A stretch of DNA of 64,000 nt from an uncultured Lachnospiraceae bacterium (lineage in GTDB: Bacteria; Bacillota; Clostridia; Lachnospirales; Lachnospiraceae). The position numbers were made by a program, and so were the translations under genes. Shown here one piece after another: positions 26,264 to 34,576 of the stretch. The stretch covers positions 62,001 through 126,000 of the forward strand of contig CAMWFQ010000002.1 in NCBI GenBank assembly GCA_947173495.1, read 5' to 3'. The notes below the pieces were generated by a model. That model ran no database searches, was not told the origin of the DNA, and worked only from the letters and a program-made list of their open reading frames with translations. Every line of letters starts with the position of its first letter. Positions within the stretch are counted from its first letter, which is position 1.

Positions 26264-29200
26264 TCAACCTTTTTCTTTCTTCCTTCTGCGCGGCGCTCTG
26301 TGTTTTCCGGCAAATATCAAACACAGGATCAGCAGAGCTCCTCCTGCCGTCCCTCCCAGGATCAGCCAGAGCTTTGATCTCTTCTCCGCCACACAGAAGG
26401 ACTGCTCTGTACCTGTCATAGTGACCTGTAGATACTGCCCTCTTACTTTACTCTCCATCTCGGTCCATGACCCATCCTGGTATCCCCACACCTGCGCATT
26501 CTCATAAGGATTCAGCAACCGCAGCGCGAAGGTTTCTTCCCCGCTGATACCGGCATTTTCAAGGGTAATATCATAGATTACATATTCTTTTCCCTTCGCC
26601 TGCTCAGGAGGCATCCTGCTGCCGGGCACGGCATTCAGAACGGTCTCCTCCGTAAAACGCTGTTCCACCAGGGCATAGGGCTTTTCACGTAACTTTCCTT
26701 CTTCGGACGCCAGCTTTTCGCCGCTCTGCACAACGGTAACATCCTCCTTGTACATGCCGGTAATCATAAGGCTGCCTTTCATGATCTGATCCGAGCAATC
26801 CGGCCATACGCCATAAAAACCCTCCTTCTCAGGAATCGTGGGATAATTCAGCTTTGACAGGCTCTCTCCGAATCTGACCTCTTCTGACCCCAGATACTGA
26901 TCTTCCACTCTGTAAGTGACCTTGAGATGCCTGAACTGTGTGGGAAGTCCCTCCAGAGTCAGCAGAGTTTCATAGCTCACAGGCTCCGCAACCCCTGTAT
27001 AGCTGATATTATCGATCCCATACAGATCGTCCCCCACATAATAGTTGCCGCTTACCCTGGCCTCTTCTTCGTTCAGCGCATCCTCATAATCCGCAGTCTG
27101 CCCGGCGATGGCGCCTTTTCTGCCTGCCAGCGCCCTGCAGTCCACAATGGCCCTGCAGTCCTTCAGGGTATCTGCAAATCCTGCGATACCTCCCACATTT
27201 TTGCCGCCGGAAGCCGAGCAGAGAGCATAGCAGCGCTGAATGACCGTAAAAGATTCTCCACAGATACCGCCCACATAGTTTCCTTCTGTACTCTCCACAC
27301 TGCCATAGCCTTCACAGTCCATCACGATTCCATGGCGCATATATCCCACGATTCCGCCGGCGCCATCCTTTTTGGCTGTAATATAGCCCTCATTTACGCT
27401 TCCGGTAATCATACATTTCGTAAAGTACTTTCGTCCGGGCTGGTAATCCACATTTCCCGCCGCACTTTCCTCCGGATCCTCCTCGTCAATGGACATGGCG
27501 CCGGCAATCCCGCCTACATTGATATCGCCCCGGATGATTCCTTTGTTGGTACAGTTATCCGCCTTCCCTGTGGTGATGCTGTCTGTCTCTTCGATGTCCA
27601 CGTCCTCATAAAGTTCTTCCACACTGATCTCATTATAATTGGTCAGATGATCCGCCAGAAGGTTAAACACCACATTCATCTGATCATTGACCGCTTTTAA
27701 ATCCTCGTTGACCACATCGGAATAAGCAGAGGCATTATCACTGAGATTTTTAATGCTCTCGGACATCCCCTGGAGCTGCCCGTGAAGCGCTTCTCTGTTG
27801 ACATCAAATTCCTCTCCCAGCTTTGAAAACCGGATATCAGGCTCTCCGTTCACATAATCTACAATACTTCTCATGTTTCTGGTGGCTGCCTTCACACAAT
27901 CCACCGAATCCTGCAGATGATCGAATACCACACCCATATCATCACCCACATTTTCCATTGTGTCAAGCACCTGCTGCCCTAAAATATTAGAAACCACACT
28001 TAAATTGCTCATAACAGCAGCTGTGGCTCCCGACATACTCTCAAGAGCGGCGGCCAGCTGTGCCAGCTGATCGGCGGTCACAGTGCCATTCCCGTCCTGA
28101 ATCTCCCGAATCAGATCATTTACCCGCTCCGCCGCTGCCTGCTGCTGCCTTACGGCGCTGTTAATATCCCCTCTGGCACTGTTCATCGCCTGCGGTTTAT
28201 CCAGCTTCTGAAAGGCAATACGCACATCATATGTTCCTCCGCCGCTCACATCAAAGGTATAGCAATATTCTCCTCCGGCCGAAACGGAAACCTCAACTTC
28301 CCCTCCCGGCCCGGTTACGACAGGTATCTGCTTCACCGTATAGGCGCCATCAGGAATCACCCTTACTTCCGCCGTGGTCCCGTCTATATCACAGAATGCA
28401 TTTCCGCTTAAGTTAGAGCTGAGTCTGATCGTCGCCTGGTCTGCCGCGGGCATCACTTCCCTGATCTGCACCTCTCCTTCGATCTCCTCACTCATCCGCA
28501 GGGGCAGTATATACTTCTTCTGCTCCGTTTTGATTTTCCCGCTGTCTCCGTCTGCGCCGTCTGCTTTCTCTCCTGCATGGAACTCCTTACGCTCTTTGTT
28601 TTCCGAACTTTCGCCCGTACTGCCGTCCTTGTCTTTGGAATCCCCTTCTTCCTTCTCTGTTCCCTCCTGGCCGGTCTGATCTTTGTCGTTATGATCGGGC
28701 TGATCCGGATCTGTTCCGTCCGAACCGCTTTCATCTCCGGATCCCTCTTTATCTGTCTGGTCCGGATCTTCCTCCTTGTCCGGAGCTTCTTCCTGGTCCG
28801 GGTCTTCCTCCTTGTCCGGGTCTTCTTCCTGGTCCGGATCTTCTTCCTGGTCCGGGTCTTCCTCCTTGTCCGTGCCTTCTTCCTTGTCCGGGTCTTCTTC
28901 CTGATCCGGATCCTCCTTCTGGTCCGGTTTTTTCAGGCTGCTATCAACTCCCGGCTCCCTGATCTGAAACCCCGATGATGTGCCTTGCCAGGTAAAATAC
29001 GCTTCCACTCTTACATTGGGATCAGGCATGGTAAAGGTATAGTTTTTCTCGTCTTCCCGGTCCACACTGATCCCGTTCCCATACGCGTCATACACTCTGA
29101 CGATATCAATCCCATAACCGTCATTGGGCTCCGCCACAAGATGTACCTGTTCGCCTGCCTCCGGATAATACTGCATGCTCAGGATGCTTCCTCCCACCGT

Positions 29201-30577
29201 TGAAAGAAGGGAAAGCCTGTTATAGTCTGTCTCAATATAGTCGCCGCTAATATCCGCCGCCGCCTTCACATCATCTGCAATCAGCGCCAGCGCCGCGTTT
29301 ACCTCGGAAAAGCTCTCCTCTGCAGCATAAACATCATCAAATACACCGGGCAGCATTTCCATAACATGGCTTAATCTGTCCGTCATCGCCTGAGCCTGAT
29401 CCAGATTGTCATCCACAAAATCAGCCATCTGTCCTGCAAGAGCGTCTCCGGCCTCCAGTGCGCCGTCGCTGTAGACTGTCAGATGATCAAGCTCCTCCTT
29501 CACGGCATCTTTTCCTTCTCCCATATCCTCAATCGTTTTCTCTATCAGATCATGGAGCTTATTGACTGCATTGCGAAGAGACTGCGCCTCGTCCACTTCT
29601 ATGTAAGGCTCCATCTGGCCCACGATTCCGCCCACGTCTTTTCTGCCATATACTGTTCCATTATTTGTACAGGCAGATACCACTCCGCATTGCCTGCCCG
29701 CAATCCCTCCAATATTATAGCCCGTATGTTCATATCCCACTCTTCCGTAATTAGAGCATCGGATAATCGTCCCATCTGAATGGCCGGCAATTCCTCCTGT
29801 GTCCACGCCGCTGAAAAGCTCCGCCTTTGAGTCGCTGATATTAAGGCTCAAAAAAATTCCCAGCCCCATCTCATCGTCTTCTTCCACCCATTCACTGTCA
29901 TTGTTAATTGCTGCACGGCTGACGCAATAGGTTAAGGTTCCATGATTCTTTCCGACGATACCCCCGGTAGAATAATATCCCGTCACATGGCCGCTCACGG
30001 CGCAATTACGGATGATCCCCGTTCCTTCATTGACGCCGGTCAGTCCTCCTACCGTCGTTCTGCCGCTGACATTCCCCTGAAAGCTGCATCGTTCAATGGT
30101 TCCGTAATTGACACCGCACAGTCCGCCGATACATTCCTTTTCATCCTCCGCGATCACATTCCCCTGCACCTTCAGATCCTGTACCACACCTCCTTTTTTG
30201 ATATAGCGGAACAGACCGGCCACATAACCGGCTCCTGTGTACCGGAAATTGGAAATGGTATGTCCCTGGCCATCAAAAATGCCGGTGAATACCGGTATTG
30301 CCTCGAATCCTGTTCCCGCAAGATCCAGATCCGTATTCAGAACCACCATTTTATCAGAAGACCACTGATCCAGCGCGCACTGATCCGCAAATTCCAGGAA
30401 ATCCTCCGCCGAATCGATCGTTATGATTTTTCTCTGTACCGTTTCCTCCTGCTCGTTTTGTACCTTTTCAACATTTTCAGCTGCCATAGACTGCAGGGGA
30501 AGCAGATTCCCGGAAAGTGCCAGCACAATGCCAAAGGATATCATTTTCTTGTAAAGCTTTCTATTTTTCCCTGTCAT
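26264..30577 (-). CDS. Giant surface protein with GLUG repeats and split coiled coil, partner of MMPL transporter
   Basis: A 1437-residue exported, membrane-anchored protein. A signal peptide ends near residue 33 (QSMAAEN). Then come GLUG-type beta-helix repeats (about 100-330, such as GGLCGVNYGTIERCSFQGNV), a first long helical segment (about 335-465), an InlB-B-like repeat ending YTFTMPDPNVRVEAYF, an acidic hexapeptide tract (about 550-607), a beta-rich domain (about 690-795), a second helical segment (about 800-1005), more GLUG repeats (about 1010-1215), and a beta domain. The C-terminal membrane helix (LILGGTAGGALLILCLIFAG) is followed by a basic tail. The helical parts recall the extracellular region of YhgE/Pip proteins. 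AGGAGGAG precedes the ATG, which overlaps the end of the MMPL gene by 17 nt. Function unknown. Confidence 0.85.
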   Translation of the reverse strand: MTGKNRKLYKKMISFGIVLALSGNLLPLQSMAAENVEKVQNEQEETVQRKIITIDSAEDFLEFADQCALDQWSSDKMVVLNTDLDLAGTGFEAIPVFTGIFDGQGHTISNFRYTGAGYVAGLFRYIKKGGVVQDLKVQGNVIAEDEKECIGGLCGVNYGTIERCSFQGNVSGRTTVGGLTGVNEGTGIIRNCAVSGHVTGYYSTGGIVGKNHGTLTYCVSRAAINNDSEWVEEDDEMGLGIFLSLNISDSKAELFSGVDTGGIAGHSDGTIIRCSNYGRVGYEHTGYNIGGIAGRQCGVVSACTNNGTVYGRKDVGGIVGQMEPYIEVDEAQSLRNAVNKLHDLIEKTIEDMGEGKDAVKEELDHLTVYSDGALEAGDALAGQMADFVDDNLDQAQAMTDRLSHVMEMLPGVFDDVYAAEESFSEVNAALALIADDVKAAADISGDYIETDYNRLSLLSTVGGSILSMQYYPEAGEQVHLVAEPNDGYGIDIVRVYDAYGNGISVDREDEKNYTFTMPDPNVRVEAYFTWQGTSSGFQIREPGVDSSLKKPDQKEDPDQEEDPDKEEGTDKEEDPDQEEDPDQEEDPDKEEDPDQEEAPDKEEDPDQTDKEGSGDESGSDGTDPDQPDHNDKDQTGQEGTEKEEGDSKDKDGSTGESSENKERKEFHAGEKADGADGDSGKIKTEQKKYILPLRMSEEIEGEVQIREVMPAADQATIRLSSNLSGNAFCDIDGTTAEVRVIPDGAYTVKQIPVVTGPGGEVEVSVSAGGEYCYTFDVSGGGTYDVRIAFQKLDKPQAMNSARGDINSAVRQQQAAAERVNDLIREIQDGNGTVTADQLAQLAAALESMSGATAAVMSNLSVVSNILGQQVLDTMENVGDDMGVVFDHLQDSVDCVKAATRNMRSIVDYVNGEPDIRFSKLGEEFDVNREALHGQLQGMSESIKNLSDNASAYSDVVNEDLKAVNDQMNVVFNLLADHLTNYNEISVEELYEDVDIEETDSITTGKADNCTNKGIIRGDINVGGIAGAMSIDEEDPEESAAGNVDYQPGRKYFTKCMITGSVNEGYITAKKDGAGGIVGYMRHGIVMDCEGYGSVESTEGNYVGGICGESFTVIQRCYALCSASGGKNVGGIAGFADTLKDCRAIVDCRALAGRKGAIAGQTADYEDALNEEEARVSGNYYVGDDLYGIDNISYTGVAEPVSYETLLTLEGLPTQFRHLKVTYRVEDQYLGSEEVRFGESLSKLNYPTIPEKEGFYGVWPDCSDQIMKGSLMITGMYKEDVTVVQSGEKLASEEGKLREKPYALVEQRFTEETVLNAVPGSRMPPEQAKGKEYVIYDITLENAGISGEETFALRLLNPYENAQVWGYQDGSWTEMESKVRGQYLQVTMTGTEQSFCVAEKRSKLWLILGGTAGGALLILCLIFAGKHRAPRRRKKEKG
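28757..28927 (-). repeat. 18-bp tandem repeat encoding acidic DPDQEE/DPDKEE hexapeptides
   Basis: About nine to ten imperfect 18-bp units inside the giant surface protein gene encode DPDQEE, DPDKEE and close variants (GTDKEE, APDKEE). The tract forms a flexible, strongly negative spacer between the InlB-like and beta-rich domains. Units differ mainly at the Gln/Lys position. Such tracts often vary in copy number between strains. Confidence 0.85.
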
Positions 30578-33038
30578 TATTGTTCTCCTCCTTTTCAGCT
30601 CTTTTATCCGCAGCCGTCTGCAGCAGCAATGTCAGATCGTCGCTTTCATCTTCCCGCATTTCCATTTTCCCCATTTTTACAAACAGGTTGGCATCGCCCC
30701 GGATAAAGCCGTGCATCTCTCCTATTACCATACCGTTGATCTGGCCCTGTACCAGTCCGTCCACTCTCATCAGTCCGGAAGCCTTATCCAGCTTCAGAGG
30801 AATTGAAACCGCGAAGGAGGTCTTATCGATCACCTTTTCCCCTAAAAGCAGGATCTGGGGTAGCACAAACATAACAATCACAATAGACATAATGGTTCCC
30901 CGGCCCAGGCACTGCCCGATACCACAGATGGCGCCATCGGAAGACATCTGCCCGATCAGTATTCCCGCAAGCGCAAGCATGGAGCCGGACGTCACAATGG
31001 TAGGAAACGCAAAATTCATAGTCTCTATGATCGCTTCTTTTTTGGACATTTTCTCCTTCAATTCCATAAACCGCCCGGAAATAACAATGGCATAATCAAT
31101 ATTGGCGCCCATCTGAATGGAGCTGACAATCAGATAACTCATGAAAAAAACATTCTTCTGCTGAATCGCCGGAACAGAAAAGTTGATCCAGATAACCCCC
31201 TGAATGACCATAATCAGAAGCACCGGCATTCCGGCGGACATAAAGGTGAACAAAAGCACTACCAGCACCGCCAGAATGGAAACCACATTTACTACCGTGT
31301 TATCCCTCTGGAACGTTTTATAGAGATCATACTGGCTGGTCGCTTCGCCGGGAATCAGAATGGTTCCTTCATAATATTTACCTGCGATCTCATGCATTTC
31401 ATCCAGAAATGCAAAGGTCTCTTCCCCCTCCTGAGGGAGATTTAAGTATATCAGCATCCGGCTGTATCTCTCTCCCTGCAGCTGATCCAGGGCAATCTGC
31501 ATTTTCGTATGGGCATCCTCAAGGGTCTCCATAAGATCATCCTCAAGGGTGACATACCCTTCCTCCACCTCGTCGTATAAAAACATAAACATATCGATCA
31601 GAGGCACGCTGTAGGAGGATAATCCGTTGATGATCTTGGCATAGTTTTCATCGTTCACCGCGTAAGCCATGTAGAGAACCTCTGCAATCTCATAATCCAG
31701 CTCCAAAAGCTCCGAAAAATCTCTCGCTGTCAGCCTGTCGGTGAGCATATAGCCATCCATTGCCTCCGTATTGGCAAGCCCCATGGTATAGTCTACTTCT
31801 TCTCTTGCATCCAGTTCCGCCAGAAGCCTTTTTTCCTTATCATAATTACCGGCGGGAACCACCAGCGCTACCATATTGGAATCGCCAAAGCTCTCCCGGA
31901 TCATTTCATCTACCACCATGGCATCGCTCTCCACAGGCGTCTCCAGCTTCGTATATCCGTATACGTAGGGACAGTTTGACGAAACGAAATAAGCCCCGAT
32001 AATCAGCAGAAGGAACAACGGCGGCATAATATACTTTGTCGCATAAGCAAATTTCCCCACAAACGGAATCGGCGGAATAAAGCTTTTATGTCTCGTCTTA
32101 TCCATGGCCTTCCCGAAAAGCATGATCAGCCCCGGCATCAGCAAAAAGACTGCCAGAAGACTTAATATGATAGCACGGATCAGGCAAAGCGCCATATCGC
32201 TTCCAATTCCGAACTGCATGAACATCATAGCGATCAGCCCTCCCACTGTCGTCAGCGAGCTGGAGGAAATCTCCGGTATGGCTTTGCTCAGCGCCACAAT
32301 ATCCGCTTCCCGGGTGGGAAGCTTTTGATGCTCTTCTTTATATCGGTTACAGAAAATTACAGCATAGTCAATTGACAACGCCAGCTGCAGTACAATGGTC
32401 ACCGAGTTGGATACAAAGGAGATCGTTCCCATCACAAAATTGGTTCCCTTTGTAATCAAAGCGGCTGCACAGAAGGTCAGAAGGAGCACCGGTACTTCCG
32501 CCCAGGTTTCTGATGTCAGAAGCAATACGGAAACCACCACAAAAGCAACCAGCACGCTTATCACCTGCATCTCGCTTGCGATCTGTTCTGCAGAAGCATC
32601 TCCCATGGAGGTTGATATGTAATAATCGTACCCCTCCAGCATATCCTCGACGCGGTCCAGCGCCTCCAGCGCCCTTTCATCTGTTTCCTCGTATCCAAAG
32701 GTAATATCATACAGAGCCGAAAAATTATTATAATGATCTGTGCTGCTGTCAAAGGTCAACATGATCACCTCATCAAGCGCATCTATCTCTTTTGAGATTT
32801 GATCCGCTTCCAGATAAGGGATATTCGTCACCATCACTTTCGCTGTACCATAGGTGATAAACTGCTCTTCCATACGGTCCAGCCCCTGACGGGTCTCTGT
32901 AGAATCCGGCAGATAAGCCGACATTTCATTTTCCACACTGACCCAGTTCATTGACACCACCGAAAAAATAAGGGCAATGCCAAATAACAGGAAAAACAAA
33001 TTCCGCCTGTCAACAATAAAGGTGGCAACTTTGATCAT
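30561..33038 (-). CDS. MMPL/RND family transporter
   Basis: An 825-residue RND-superfamily permease with two six-helix halves. A first helix (FLLFGIALIFSVVSMNWV) is followed by a large extracellular loop, a helix cluster (about 175-345), a second extracellular loop, and a second cluster (about 590-740). DYAVIFCNRYKEEH and NIDYAVIVSGRFMELKEK-like segments mark the two MMPL domains. A short soluble tail after the last helix has Gly-spaced repeats. I use the ATG at 33038 (MIKVATFIVDRRN); the ATG at 33080 also has GGAGG upstream, 11 bases away. Family members export lipids or drugs. Divergent from a TetR gene and coupled to the downstream surface protein. Confidence 0.9.
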   Translation of the reverse strand: MIKVATFIVDRRNLFFLLFGIALIFSVVSMNWVSVENEMSAYLPDSTETRQGLDRMEEQFITYGTAKVMVTNIPYLEADQISKEIDALDEVIMLTFDSSTDHYNNFSALYDITFGYEETDERALEALDRVEDMLEGYDYYISTSMGDASAEQIASEMQVISVLVAFVVVSVLLLTSETWAEVPVLLLTFCAAALITKGTNFVMGTISFVSNSVTIVLQLALSIDYAVIFCNRYKEEHQKLPTREADIVALSKAIPEISSSSLTTVGGLIAMMFMQFGIGSDMALCLIRAIILSLLAVFLLMPGLIMLFGKAMDKTRHKSFIPPIPFVGKFAYATKYIMPPLFLLLIIGAYFVSSNCPYVYGYTKLETPVESDAMVVDEMIRESFGDSNMVALVVPAGNYDKEKRLLAELDAREEVDYTMGLANTEAMDGYMLTDRLTARDFSELLELDYEIAEVLYMAYAVNDENYAKIINGLSSYSVPLIDMFMFLYDEVEEGYVTLEDDLMETLEDAHTKMQIALDQLQGERYSRMLIYLNLPQEGEETFAFLDEMHEIAGKYYEGTILIPGEATSQYDLYKTFQRDNTVVNVVSILAVLVVLLFTFMSAGMPVLLIMVIQGVIWINFSVPAIQQKNVFFMSYLIVSSIQMGANIDYAIVISGRFMELKEKMSKKEAIIETMNFAFPTIVTSGSMLALAGILIGQMSSDGAICGIGQCLGRGTIMSIVIVMFVLPQILLLGEKVIDKTSFAVSIPLKLDKASGLMRVDGLVQGQINGMVIGEMHGFIRGDANLFVKMGKMEMREDESDDLTLLLQTAADKRAEKEENNNDREK

Positions 33039-33168
33039 AAATCCGCCCTCTTCTTTTCCTCCTTTTGTTTTCACTCCCATCTCACATCACACCTCCGCGT
33101 AAAATATGATTATTTTTACGATCAGACATCAAAAAAAATGTGTAACCTTATAATAGCTCAAAGTTTCT

Positions 33169-33197
33169 TGACTGATGTCCAATAATCGATTATAATA
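33169..33197 (+). promoter_or_regulatory. Sigma-70 promoter reading into the tetR gene
   Basis: TTGACT, 17-base spacer, TATAAT: near-consensus on the plus strand, about 140 nt before the TetR start. The long leader is AT-rich. Confidence 0.8.
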
Positions 33198-33263
33198 TAG
33201 CAAATACAGAAAACGATTTCCATTATCTATATTGTCATATAGACCAATAATGGACATTTAGTC
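33171..33263. promoter_or_regulatory. Candidate TetR operator sites
   Basis: GACTGATGTCCAATAAT (33171-33187), which overlaps the tetR promoter, is repeated in inverted orientation as ATAATGGACATTTAGTC (33247-33263), with one indel. A further GACATCA lies at 33126-33132. The position in the divergent tetR/MMPL gap suggests binding sites for the neighbouring regulator; this is inference. Confidence 0.45.
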
Positions 33264-33337
33264 TAAAATAACCAGTATTTTATATAAGTTTGTGTTTAAC
33301 GCCCAAATTTGCAGGTGTTGGCAGCGGGGAGATTCGT

Positions 33338-33868
33338 ATGGATAAAAGACAAATCAAGACAAAGAGAAGCATCAAGAACGCATTTTTAAAGATCCGATCG
33401 AAAAAATCGATTGAAAAAATCACAATCAAAGAGCTCTCTGACGAAGCGGAGATCAGCAAAGCGACCTTTTATCTGCATTACAAAGATATCTATGATCTCT
33501 CCGCCTCTCTGGGTACTGAAATTATTGAGAACATCCTGAGGGGTATTTCGGATCCCAACAGCATACTGGATGATCCCGCCCTGTTTATCAGAGAATTCAT
33601 TAATGCCTGCATTGCAGAAAAAAATATGATAAAGATCCTGTTTTCAGGTTCTCAAAATTACATTCTGGCTGACAGCCTCGAAGCTGCCATAAAAAACTTT
33701 ATTCTGGAGCTGCATCCGGAATACAGAGAAGATCTTTCTTTCAACATACAGCTTTCTTTTACCATTAAGGGAGCCTACTATGCCTTCATCGATCATCTGG
33801 ATCAGTTTGAGCCCTATACCCTTATCGAAGAATTATGCAAGATCTCTTCCCGTCATCCTTTCTTCTGA
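33338..33868 (+). CDS. TetR/AcrR family transcriptional regulator
   Basis: A 176-residue regulator and the only clear plus-strand gene in the window. The N-terminal helix-turn-helix is in KITIKELSDEAEISKATFYLHYKDIYDL (split here only as KITIKELSDEAEIS and KATFYLHYKDIYDL). The C-terminal ligand/dimer domain is of the TetR_C type seen in Clostridia. The ATG at 33338 has GGGGAG upstream. Divergent to the MMPL/surface-protein pair, which it probably represses. Confidence 0.9.
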   Translation: MDKRQIKTKRSIKNAFLKIRSKKSIEKITIKELSDEAEISKATFYLHYKDIYDLSASLGTEIIENILRGISDPNSILDDPALFIREFINACIAEKNMIKILFSGSQNYILADSLEAAIKNFILELHPEYREDLSFNIQLSFTIKGAYYAFIDHLDQFEPYTLIEELCKISSRHPFF

Positions 33869-33960
33869 CCGCTCTTCCTTACTCTTATTACGTCAGGATT
33901 TCATTGGGTTGAAGAAAACGCAGAAATTTCTTAACAGACTAATGTGCTTATAACTTTGCA

Positions 33961-34020
33961 GGGGAGTTTCGCAGGTCAGCTGATTCATTCAGCAGACTGT
34001 ACGCGGAACTCCCCTTCTTT
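33961..34020 (+). terminator. Long hairpin terminator between convergent tetR and EamA genes
   Basis: Outer stem GGGGAGTT / AACTCCCC with an inner stem (GTCAGCTGA/TTCAGCAGAC, imperfect), followed by TTCTTT. It lies between convergent genes and could serve both. Confidence 0.65.
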
Positions 34021-34031
34021 ATAAATACAAA

Positions 34032-34445
34032 TCATATAACCATAAACAGTGTTCCTGCTCCAATCAGAATACAGCCCACCAGTGACTTTATGGTAAATTG
34101 TTCGTGAAGAAACAGAAATGCCATTAAAAGGGTAATCACAACACTCAGCTTATCAATCGGCACCACCTTGGAGGCTTCCCCCATCTGTAATGCACGGTAA
34201 TAGCAGAGCCATGACGCGCCGGTTGCCAGCCCGGAAAGGATTAAAAAAATCCAGCTTTTTTTACTGATCTCCGCTATGCCGCTCTGTGTGTTTGTCAGAA
34301 ATACCATCCCCCATGACATGATAACAACTACCACTGTCCGTATTGCTGTGGCAAGATTTGAGTTCACGCCTTCTATACCGATTTTAGCCAGTATAGACGT
34401 TAATGCCGCAAACAGAGCAGACAATATTGCAAATAAAAACCACAT
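34032..34445 (-). CDS. EamA/DMT family single-domain permease
   Basis: A 137-residue protein with about five membrane helices that corresponds to one EamA repeat. It starts MWFLFAILSALFAALTSILAK-like residues and ends FLHEQFTIKSLVGCILIGAG. Two-repeat DMT transporters are about 300 residues, so this half-size form must dimerise if active. The ATG at 34445 has GGGGGTG. The substrate is unknown. It has its own promoter at 34492-34520. Confidence 0.85.
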   Translation of the reverse strand: MWFLFAILSALFAALTSILAKIGIEGVNSNLATAIRTVVVVIMSWGMVFLTNTQSGIAEISKKSWIFLILSGLATGASWLCYYRALQMGEASKVVPIDKLSVVITLLMAFLFLHEQFTIKSLVGCILIGAGTLFMVI

Positions 34446-34491
34446 ATATGTCACCCCCGCCTTACATATCCTTTCCCATTTTTCCAGCACG

Positions 34492-34520
34492 GTATTAAAC
34501 CAACGTGAATATCGTGTAAA
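34492..34520 (-). promoter_or_regulatory. Sigma-70 promoter of the EamA permease gene
   Basis: TTTACA, 17-base spacer, TAATAC on the minus strand, about 47 nt before the start codon. Confidence 0.65.
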
Positions 34521-34576
34521 ATTATGGTATAAGGCATTATTTTTGTATCATCCATGACGTTTCCAGATACAAATAT

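Noticed and set aside
28577-28978. Plus-strand frame coding a hydrophobic Phe/Leu/Val/Arg repeat
   Set aside because: It is the reverse complement of the acidic hexapeptide repeat in the surface-protein gene; no ribosome binding site or independent support.
33961-34020. Attachment site or transposon end near the accessory block
   Set aside because: The inverted repeat is a single long hairpin between convergent genes with a pyrimidine-rich tail, best explained as a terminator; no integrase or transposase is present and no direct repeat flanks the block.
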